From Apiospora phragmitis (taxonomy: Eukaryota; Ascomycota; Sordariomycetes; Amphisphaeriales; Apiosporaceae): a stretch of 64,000 bases of DNA. Each line of letters begins with the position of its first letter. Position 1 is the first letter of the stretch. Below are positions 46,961-55,684 of this stretch, in pieces. The notes below the pieces were generated by a model. That model saw only the letters and a list, made by a program, of their open reading frames with translations. It made no database searches and was not told the origin of the DNA. The stretch is taken from the NCBI GenBank assembly GCA_038363925.1, contig JAQQWL010000005.1, positions 186,001 to 250,000 of the forward strand, given 5' to 3'. The position numbers and the translations under genes were made by a program.

Positions 46961-49138
46961 ATGCGCGAAAAGATAGAGCCTCCCCCGAACGAGTCACAAA
47001 CCTACAGCTCTGGCAACACCAGCGGGCCCCCGGATCTGCGGCTGGTCCACTACAATGATGTCTACCACATCGATGCGTCCTCGGCCGAGCCCGTGGGCGG
47101 CGCCGCTCGCTTCATATCCCTGATGGAGCACTACCGGCATGACGACAAGTTCAAGGGGCAGTCGGACCTGATCACCCTGTTTTCCGGGGATGCATTCAAT
47201 CCGAGTCTGGAGAGTTCCATCACCAAAGGTCAGCTGAAAGTCTATTGTCATTTCACGGGTTACCCTGCAAATCCGGCCCACCGCTACTTGGGATCTTCAC
47301 CCGGTGGCGGCCAAGACGACACGCATGCTGACAAACACCTCGTAGGAACTCATATGGTACCTATTCTGAATAACATAGGAACGGATGCTGCAGCACTTGG
47401 GGTATGTTTACATAATACAATATCTAAGCCTTGTGGGTTTAGACTCATTACTGACCGTCGTAGAATCACGATCTGGACTTCGGAGTGCGCCAGTTTCGCT
47501 ACCTGGCATCCAAATGCAAGTTCCCGTGGCTCGTCGCCAACATTCTGGACCCTGCGCTAGGAGAGAATGTGCCGATTGGCAATTGCAAGCGGACGCAAAT
47601 CATCACCTCGTCCAACGGTATCAAGATCGGTCTCATTGGCTTGGGTGAGCGGGAGTGGCTGGAGACCATTAATAGTCTTCCCCCAACCTCATCTACAAAT
47701 CCGCCAGCGAGACCGCCAAGGAGCTGGTCCCCCAGCTGCGCGAGGAGGGCGCCGAGATCGTCATCGCCATCACGCACATGCGCGAGCCCAACGACAACAA
47801 GCTGGCCGAGCAGACCGACGGCCTCATCGACGTCATCCTCGGCGGCCACGACCACTACTACAGCCACAGCCTCATCAAGGGCACCCACGTGCTCCGGTCC
47901 GGCACCGACTTCAAGCAGCTGTCCTACCTGGAGGCCCGGCGCCGGGCCGACGACCCGGAGAAGCGCTGGGACGTCGACATCACCCGGCGCGACGTCACCT
48001 CGGCCATCCCCAAGCACGAGGAGACCGTGAAGCTGGTGGAGAAGCTGACGTCCAGCCTCAACGCGACGCTCCAGAAGCCCGTCGGCTACACCGCGGCCCC
48101 GCTTGATGCCCGGTTTAGGACGGTCCGGCTGCGGGAGAGCAACCTCGGGAACTTCGTGTGCGACATCATGCGCCACTACTACTCCGGAGACTGCTGCATA
48201 ATGGCGTCAGGCACCATCCGTGGCGACCAAGTGTATGTCCCAGGCCCTCTCCTGATGAAGGATATCATGAACTGCTTCCCCTTCGAGGACCCCGTCGTGG
48301 TGATCAAGGCGAGCGGGAAGAACATCTGGCTCGCGCTGGAGAACAGCGTGTCGCAGTTCCCCGCGCTCGAGGGGGCGCTTCCCGCAGGTCTCCAACATCG
48401 AGTTCTCCTTCGACTCTAGCAAGCCCGCGGGGAGACCGCATCGTGTCGGCCACGATCGGTGGCGCGCCCATCGACATGGAGCGGAAATACGTCCTGGTCA
48501 CGCGGGGCTACATGGGCCGCGGCAAAGACGGCTACGACAGCCTCCTGATAGAGTCGGAGGGGGGCGAGTGCGAGGAGGTGGTCTCGGAGGAGAACGGGAT
48601 CCTCATCTCCATGATGCTGCGGCAGTACTTCCTGTCGCTGCGCGTCATGGGCAAGTGGAAGAACTGGGGCAACGCCATCAACCGGCACTGGGACAACGTG
48701 TCGAGCAAGGTCAGCACGTCGCACCCGCACATTGCGCCGCCGGTGGGCCAGCACCAGCAGCAGCAGCAGCAGCACAGACCGACGAGCAGCGCGTCCGCGG
48801 CGAGCAACAACAAGCAGCAACGCGAACGCGGTTGGGACAACTGGACGCCGGAGAAGCTGCGGTCGCGCCGGGCCAGCGTGGGGATGCGCGAAGAGGAAGA
48901 GACGGATACCGAGACGGATGGCGGCGACCACGCGGCGGAGCAGCACGAGGTCGAGGACATCGACAAGGAGCTGCAGATCATGCGCCGCGTGGTCCGGAAG
49001 TGGAGCCGCGTGGCCGGGGTCCAGTGCCGCGTCGGCGACGAGCTGAAGGAGGGCGAGTTCGAGATTGACTGGACCAAGGCCATTGCGCCTCGGATTGAGG
49101 GCCGCATCGTCATGGTCGGCGGGGAGATGCCGAAATGA
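46961..49138 (+). CDS. UshA/5'-nucleotidase family metallophosphoesterase
   Basis: Exons 46961-47228, 47346-47401 (56 nt) and 47464-49138. The small exon supplies the sequence leading into the metal-binding motif GNHDLDFG. Other metallophosphatase motifs are HYNDVYHID, FSGDAFNP, ITHMREPND and GGHDHYY. The C-terminal nucleotide-binding domain includes NLGNFVCDIMRHYY and GYDSLL. Three one-base breaks occur: missing C in 47680-47684, extra G in 48371-48375, and an extra base near 48429-48433. Joined length is about 665 residues. A Gln/Ser-rich, highly acidic insert (about 48730-48970) separates the C-terminal helices. There is no signal peptide, unlike secreted 5'-nucleotidases, so an intracellular role in nucleotide or cyclic-phosphate hydrolysis is inferred. 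Exact substrate unknown. Confidence 0.88.
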
Positions 49139-50298
49139 AAGCGGCGGTGAGGATGAAGGCAGGGAAAAAAGAAAGGATAGACGTTACACATACCTACTTA
49201 GAGAGCCTACGAAGAAGAATAATCCAGGGTCTGTTCCCAAGTCGCAAGGATCGAAGTTGTCGGCGTTTGTTGTTTGCATACTTCGGTGACGCCGGTGATC
49301 TTTGTTGAGTCTTCCAGCAAACAACAAATAAGGCTGCTTTTAGACTTAGACTTAGAGCTCGTGATACATTCCCACGGGCGCCCCGCAATACGTATGGGAA
49401 TGGAAGGTTGCTTGTTCCTTCCATCTTCTCTTCCCTTCAGTCGACCAACGGCCGAGTCTCATTCACCGCCCACCTTGTACCACAGGATCATGAAACAAGA
49501 CCTGCAAGTGCAGGCGAGCCGCACCATCTAACATAGCACACGTGTGACTTTAGCCGATGTCGACGTCGTACGAGCACCAACAGATGGGGCTCATCACGGG
49601 AGGGTGCATGCATGCATGTGCTGGGGCTGGCGGAAACCACACGCTTTGCCGCGAGCTTTCGACCTTTGCTTCTGTGTCTGGGTAGGTACAAACGGACGGG
49701 ATATTGTCTTCCCTACCTCTTCTTCGAAGACGCAATCGAGGGCCCTGGTTCTTGCTGGGTATGCATGTCTCGGGACTGGGATGTTTGAGGTGGTCTTGCT
49801 CTTCTTCGCTTCTTCGCTGCTTCTCTACTCCCTTCTCTATTCGCCTTCTTCTTCGTCTTCGTCGTCTTCTTCTTCTTCTCCTGCTCATCCGTGTTGGTAG
49901 ATTTCCAGATCTGCTTTTGGGGTTGCGCGTAGAAACAGTCCTCTGATTCCCTTTTTTTCTCGTTCAGATTAAGTTAAAGAGAAGAGTAATTGATAATCGT
50001 TTTCGATGCTGTGCAAGTGAGAAAGACAAAAGGGCTGGGATAAAACCAACACCACACGAAGAAATGACCCACCAACAGCCGACAGCCGATTTTGGCGCTG
50101 GAGATGGATACTGGGTGACGACAGATGAACAGGAGGAGGAGGAGGAGGTTACGACAAACGCTGAAGCCTTGGTTGAGCAAGCGAAGATTATTGTTGTGAA
50201 AGCGAGACAAGTTTTCGCCGGGAGGAGTGATACTATCAACCTGGTGAGCACAAGAAACCGGCCCACCTTCTGACCACTCTTTACTCCCAAGAGAAAAT
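49139..50298. other. Intergenic with TTC/TCG-rich tract
   Basis: A CTT/CGT-rich pyrimidine tract lies at about 49795-49885. An ATG-led 70-codon frame at 50064-50273 with donor-like GTGAGC at 50243 could be an upstream exon of the next gene, but the splice phases do not fit without an indel. Confidence 0.45.
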
Positions 50299-51012
50299 AT
50301 GGTGTCTTTTCGGTTCAGTACGCTGATTACAAGCCATGCAGATGCAGCAGCTTACATCCGAGATCACTTCCCCTCGCCATTCCCCCAGGGGACCCCGAAC
50401 ACGCTCATAACAGCACCAGCACCGACCGCAACCACCTCCAAACTAATACTACCGCCAGCACATACAGGAGGAGGAACTACCACCATGACGTCCTCCTCAG
50501 TAGCCCTGGCTCGGAGCATGATCTCGTCGCCACCGTCCCGCGATCACAGCACGACGGCGATGACGACCCCGACGACGACAGCGACCACGGTAGGCGGGTC
50601 CAGCGGTTCGGATGAAGGTGTTGATGGCAGTGACAATGCGGAAAGCGGCCTCAGCACGGCGGCCGCGGCGGGCATCGGCGTCGGCTCCACGGTCGGCGGC
50701 GTGCTGCTGCTGATCCTGGTCGGGTGGTTCGTGCAGCGGCGCAAGCGGCTGGCGCCCACGGCGAGCCGGGCCTACGACCGGCCCCTGAAGGACGACGATC
50801 TGGTGGCGGCAGGGGGGAAGCGGCGGATGCTGGTGGGGGGATGGAGATGTCGGCTTCGGGTACTACCCACGCTGCTGCTGCTCGCAAGTCTGGTGGAGGA
50901 GGGGCGGTTGTCATGGCGGAGGATCGGGTTTGAGGGGGAAGGGGGGAAGGGAAAGGGGGACGGGCCGAGAGGGTCAGTGATGCTAATTATCAGCATCTTT
51001 CGGGCGGTTTAG
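50299..51012 (+). CDS. Ser/Thr-rich single-pass membrane protein
   Basis: The protein has a long Thr/Ser/Pro-rich, probably O-glycosylated stretch (TTTATTVGGSSGS and similar). One membrane segment follows, GIGVGSTVGGVLLLILVGWF, with a basic stop-transfer RRKR and then a cytosolic tail beginning AYDRPLKDDDL. This layout is typical of fungal Mid2/WSC-like wall-sensor or 'mucin-like' proteins. There is no cleavable signal peptide at the ATG used, so the true N-terminus may lie in an upstream exon. The tail downstream of a G6 run (50835-50840) is more plausible in the next frame (MEMSASGTTHAAAARK... ending at 50933) than in the present one, suggesting another run-length error. Function is not known; confidence is in the membrane topology, not the exact ends. 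Confidence 0.55.
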   Translation: MVSFRFSTLITSHADAAAYIRDHFPSPFPQGTPNTLITAPAPTATTSKLILPPAHTGGGTTTMTSSSVALARSMISSPPSRDHSTTAMTTPTTTATTVGGSSGSDEGVDGSDNAESGLSTAAAAGIGVGSTVGGVLLLILVGWFVQRRKRLAPTASRAYDRPLKDDDLVAAGGKRRMLVGGWRCRLRVLPTLLLLASLVEEGRLSWRRIGFEGEGGKGKGDGPRGSVMLIISIFRAV

Positions 51013-52071
51013 ATATTCGTACACTTAGCTAAGAAGATCTCATTAATAGTATAACTGGATCCGATGTTTTTATCTTGAGGCAGAAGCTTCATTGCGTCTC
51101 ACATATAGTGGTAGAATAATTAACGTACCAGAGCAAATCCAACGGAGTTCAAGTTTGGCGCAGGAGAGTTCGTCTTGCAAAGGCTCGGTGATTGCTTGAT
51201 AAACTTGCTTTTACATCCGGTTCCAGCGATGGTCATCAAGTAATCCTTTTCTTCTTCCCTTTTTTTTTTTTTCCCTTTTCCCTTTTTTTTTCCCTTTTTC
51301 CCTTTTTCTTTTTCTCTCTCTCTCTTCACGATTTAGAAGGGAAAGTCCAGTCTGGTCCTTAGAGCTGACTGTGGACCCTCTAGCAAACACCCTGCCCCTC
51401 TCGTACCCACCTGGCCTGGAGTTTCTCACTTCTGTTCTGGTGGCTCTCCCGTCTCGGTCGCCATGGCGCCAAAGTGACGTCTAGCTGGAGATACTCCTAT
51501 ATCAGTGCCTTGCCAGTCAGTGCAGCTACCCTTCTTGTGTACTACGTCGGATGGGTAAGGTAAAGGCGTCCTATTCAAGTAGCGAAGTAAGTTATCGCTC
51601 AAGCCACAGTTAGAGTAAAGAGGGTATCCCTCTTCGCCACCTGTATCGCCGACCAACCAATATCCCACCACCTGGAAGGGGTGCCTTTATTTCTGCCTGA
51701 AACGTCGTATGATGGGTGTTGTCCACAGTCACCCCATGCATATCGTTCCACGTAGGAGACCTATCCGGAGTGAACTCTCTTTACGGCTGACAAATACATT
51801 ACGATTTGTTATCTCTAGGTATAAGTGCTTTTGGTGGTAACCCCAGTGAATCCGGGATCAGTATCCACTTATACCAAAAGTCCCCGAACTAAGTGGCCAT
51901 GCCCAAATATATATAAGCAAGCTGCCACCTCGAAGAGGGTTGTTCCTAGCTCAAGACACCTCGAGTGATGCCAAGAATTCACTTGTTTCTCGCAGTTGCT
52001 GATGCTCAACTGTCTATTGATCAATTTTGCCCCCTTTTCCGACTGATAGATCCAGTATTAACCCAGCCAAC
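51013..52071. other. Intergenic with poly-pyrimidine tract
   Basis: A 75-bp T/C-only tract (about 51245-51326) is made of T runs of 4-12 separated by CCC and ends in TC repeats. TATATATAAG near 51907-51918 is a likely TATA box about 155 bp upstream of the hydrolase ATG. Nothing else was recognised. Confidence 0.5.
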
Positions 52072-53043
52072 ATGAAAGGCGGAGGGTACTTCACCGCCGT
52101 AGACGGCATCGACATCTACTACAGTGTAGAAGGCCCTGACGACGGGATACCGGTCTTGCTCCTACACGGATGGGTCTGCGACCAAACCGACTGGGCGTTC
52201 CAGATCCCCTTCCTCCTGTCTCTCGGCTTCCGGGTCATCGGCATGGACTACCGCGGCCACGGCCACAGCTCTGTGACGGACGCTGTCACCAAGTTCGACC
52301 CCGTGACCCTGGCCGAGGACGCCGCCGCCCTGCTCGCGCATCTCGGCGTCCACCACGGTAGCAGCAGCAACCGTGATAATAACGGCACCCACCACCACCA
52401 CCAACAACAAGCCATCGTCATGGGCCACAGCCTGGGCGGCGTAGTCGCCCACCAACTCGCCCAGCGCCACGGCTACCTGGTCCGCGGCACCGTCCTGGTC
52501 GACGCGGCCTACACCATGACGCCCCCGATGATGGACCACGTCGTCGCGCGGCTGGACGCGGCGGACCCGCCCGACCGGGCGGCCGTGGCGGCGACCGACT
52601 TCTTCAGCGCGTCCGGCCTGTACGCGGCCGACCACGGGACGCCCGCGTGGCTGGCGCCCGCGCACCAGCGGCGGGCGTGGGTCGTGGCGCCGCGCGTCGT
52701 GGTCGAGACGTTCAAGCAGCTGCGGGCGCACCTGGGCGAGTCCGGGGCCGCGTACCGGACCCGAACAACAACAATAACTCCAGGAGGGGACGGTGGCGGT
52801 GGCGGTGAGGACAGCAACAACAAAAGGAAAATAATGGTTCCTCGGCTCGTGACGTGTGCGGTAGAGTCCAGTGCGGAGATTGAACGGCAGGCGGGGATGG
52901 ATGAGCGGGTGGATAGGGTGGAAGTGATTCCGGCCGGTCACTTGCATCATATCATTGAGCCGGACCGGTTCAACGGCGTGTTGAAGGAGTGGTTGGTGGC
53001 GAGGCAATGGGTGAAGCAAACCAATGGCACCAAGACGGAATGA
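52072..53043 (+). CDS. Alpha/beta-hydrolase fold protein
   Basis: A single exon of 323 residues; the start is the first ATG of the frame. The oxyanion-hole region is VLLLHGWVCDQTDW, followed by GMDYRGHGHSS. The nucleophile elbow GHSLGG places the catalytic serine at residue 120, and the catalytic histidine is in PAGHLHHIIEP near the C-terminus. These are hallmarks of soluble esterases, epoxide hydrolases or lactonases of this fold; the substrate is unknown. Two low-complexity inserts are unusual: an Asn/His/Gln stretch just before the nucleophile strand and a Gly/Asp/Asn stretch before the last strands. Both may be surface loops. No signal peptide and no frame break. Confidence 0.85.
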   Translation: MKGGGYFTAVDGIDIYYSVEGPDDGIPVLLLHGWVCDQTDWAFQIPFLLSLGFRVIGMDYRGHGHSSVTDAVTKFDPVTLAEDAAALLAHLGVHHGSSSNRDNNGTHHHHQQQAIVMGHSLGGVVAHQLAQRHGYLVRGTVLVDAAYTMTPPMMDHVVARLDAADPPDRAAVAATDFFSASGLYAADHGTPAWLAPAHQRRAWVVAPRVVVETFKQLRAHLGESGAAYRTRTTTITPGGDGGGGGEDSNNKRKIMVPRLVTCAVESSAEIERQAGMDERVDRVEVIPAGHLHHIIEPDRFNGVLKEWLVARQWVKQTNGTKTE

Positions 53044-54024
53044 ATCGTGGAAGAAATGAATCAGCAATAAATGGGCCCTCTTCCCCGTTGGGTTGTCGGT
53101 ACTCGAGGCTACCACATCATGAGCATAGAATATGCTTTCCCTATAGTGGCTGTCCGTAGTTCTTGGTGAGGCCTACTAATATCGATGTTTGGATATCCTT
53201 TCTGATGCCTCCCGTAGTATCACAAAGATACATCGTATTGAGTACATGCAGTAGTGGGTGTTATTTGAATGCACTGTAAGTATGGAATATTTGATTTTGA
53301 CTAATCCCCGCTGGTCATGTTTCTGCTATCAACTCGGTCAGAGGGATGTCTAGTATATGCCTACCTTACATAAGTGATTAGCCGGATGCACAGATATTGC
53401 TCGTGGTTCTAGAAGGTATGGGTACCACACAATAAGATAAGCATAATCACATTTATCCGTTCCTTTTATATACATCAAGTTTCCACCGAAGCTCAGTGGT
53501 TGTTGCCTCAAATATTACTGGCTCCGCGGCAAGAGTGACCAACGGCTATCCAGCTTGATCTAATTCCATCGAGATATTGTACCTCGGGTACCTGGAGGAT
53601 GATTAGATCTTGAAAGTCACATCTCGAGTGCCATTTATATTACACTGCCAGAGCTCCGTCACATTTCGGTACCCCGCAAAATCCCATTGGCTGGGCCAGA
53701 AAGGGGGGAGAACAATCAAAATAGATTGGCCCCATCTTCCGAATCAACAAAATTGCACAGGCGTTCGGCAGTGTTGGCACACACGTCGAAACATGCCGTG
53801 AGCTGAAACCCTACGGCTAAATTCGAACGCCAAGATCTGGGGCACTTTGAGACGGCCGCAGCCATAAGCATCTATAAATATCTATATATGAGTGAGTGAG
53901 CTCGGGTAAGTGACGGGAGGATGTGGACTCCATCACGGCAACCGAACCAGAAGACGAATTATTCGCGCATAGGCCCTCTATCATCCACAAGCTCCTCGTC
54001 GACTAATCTATCCATCGAACCAAT
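53044..54024. other. Intergenic, second xylanase promoter
   Basis: Contains GGCTAAA (53815-53821), a CreA-like CTGGGG (53837-53842), a GGCTAA on the minus strand near 53381-53386, and TATAAATA at 53873-53880, about 150 bp upstream of the xylanase ATG. No gene was seen. Confidence 0.55.
53815..53821 (+). promoter_or_regulatory. XlnR/XYR1-type GGCTAAA box upstream of GH11
   Basis: Exact GGCTAAA 204 bp upstream of the xylanase ATG and about 55 bp upstream of the TATA-like box. The position is typical for XlnR sites in characterised xylanase promoters. Confidence 0.55.
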
Positions 54025-54800
54025 ATGAAGATCACCTCTCTCGTAGCGGCGGCCACCTCGCTGGTCCTGGGCGTACTCGGCGCCCCGACAAGCCTTGACC
54101 ACATCAGCGACGTGATGGCGCGCCAGGGCTACACCTTCTCGTCGTGGTCGGAGGGCGGCATCAACTACCGCTGCAACAACGGCCCCGGTGGATCCTACAC
54201 GGTGGACTGGTCCGGGCCCGGGGGGTTCGTCTGCGGCAAAGGCTGGGGCCGAGGTGGAGCTAGGTAGGTAGACCTCTGTCTGCCATTTCCCCATTTCAGC
54301 GCTCGACCACTGCTGTCATCTTTTCAGACGAAACACCACTACCATTTACCGTGACTAATCATTTCACGGAGCCACCTACCGGCAGATCCGTGCAATACAG
54401 CGGCACGTACAAGCCGCAAGGCCCCGGCTACCTCGCCCTCTACGGCTGGACGCGGAACCCGCTGATCGAGTACTACGTGGTGGACGCGCACGGGGACCTG
54501 GCGCCGAACGAGGTGTGGACGGCCAAGGGCAACTTCACGTCGGACGGCGGCAGCTACACGATCTATACGTCGACGCGCGTGAACCAGCCGAGCATCGTGG
54601 GGACGGCGACGTTCCAGCAGTTCTGGTCGGTGCGGGCCGAGCCGCGCGTCGGCGGCACCATCACGACCGGCAACCACTACGCCGAGTGGGCCCGGCACGG
54701 CATGAACCTGGGGCAGCACGACTACATGATCCTGGCGACCGAGGGGTACACCAGCAAGGGCAAGCAGAGCAGCGGGTCGTCCAGCATCACCGTGTCGTAG
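54025..54800 (+). CDS. GH11 endo-1,4-beta-xylanase (no CBM)
   Basis: Exons 54025-54263 and 54386-54800 are joined by a 122-nt phase-2 intron (GTAGGT...GGCAG) that rebuilds [14 protein letters not shown]. Product is 217 residues. The signal peptide is [19 protein letters not shown], followed by a short propeptide ending at a probable KEX2-like or related site (VMAR). The catalytic nucleophile is E108 in [10 protein letters not shown] and the acid/base is E199 in ILATEGY. GH11 hallmarks [25 protein letters not shown] and [17 protein letters not shown] are intact. It is a secreted single-domain xylanase, clearly a paralogue and not a copy of the CBM1-bearing enzyme 16 kb away. The alternative acceptor nearer the donor (54327) would insert a frame with an early stop, which supports the model chosen. 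Confidence 0.95.
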
Positions 54801-55684
54801 AGTCTGGGGGGGAAAGCGGGCTGAGGGTTTTAGGTTGATTGATGGGATAAGATCTGTCGATCAACTGGGTCCAATGAAGAGGGAGCGTAGCAAACGAGAA
54901 TGGATGTTGCAAATGAGGGGAAGATGGGGAAAGGGGCAAGTTCACTTATGCTGAAACTAAAGCCAAGGAATGAAAGAGGAAATCGCTGCAGCTTTCCGTT
55001 GTTGGTTTTGCTGATCTTCATGTTGTTTGTGTAAATAACTTGAGCACTTTCGTGTTTGTTTTTCTCAAACAATATTTGCCTCCTCCTTCTTTCTCCGTAT
55101 GTTGATAGGTTCAGGTTACACCGTACAAGGAAAGCTTGACGTGTTAGATCGCTAAACCCCGCGTCAGCACCACCGAAACGGTCTGTTTAGGTCCCGTCGC
55201 CCGTCGCCCGTCGCCCATCGCCCTATATGCACTGTTCGTAACCGTCGCTTCGATCTTCAATGGAATCAGAGGCATATTGGCAGCGCCAAATGCCAATATC
55301 TTGGTGGAAGATCTCGCGCGCGCCCTCTGAGAAGCATGTGATGACAAGAGCTAATGCACAATGTGTCATCCAAAATCAATCAAGGGGCCCTGTGTTCCCC
55401 AATCACAGCCAGCACTCATCGGAGCATCTTCCAGCCGTCTCGCAAACACCTTCTGAAGCCACACAGATGTACATTAAAAGGCAAGGTATGTAAGCACACT
55501 TCAAGCCGCTTTTGGTCACAGCCAACTAACTAGTATGGAAGGACTTCCTGTTGTCCCTAATAGTCAACACTGTCAAATCACTCAAGTCTTCACAATCGGA
55601 TGAAACGGATCCATCTCTGGATTGGCAATTCCACCTATAGAGGGCTCTTAACACACACACACACACACACATACCAAAGCTGCC
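54801..55684. other. Intergenic, fluG promoter
   Basis: Holds the 3' flank of the xylanase and the upstream region of fluG. A triple repeat of CCCGTCG/CCCATCG at about 55195-55222 and an (AC)10 tract next to the fluG start are the only noteworthy features. Confidence 0.5.
55651..55670 (+). repeat. (AC)10 microsatellite in the fluG 5' leader
   Basis: A perfect ten-unit AC tract ends 14 bp before the fluG start codon and so probably lies in the 5' UTR. Confidence 0.9.
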
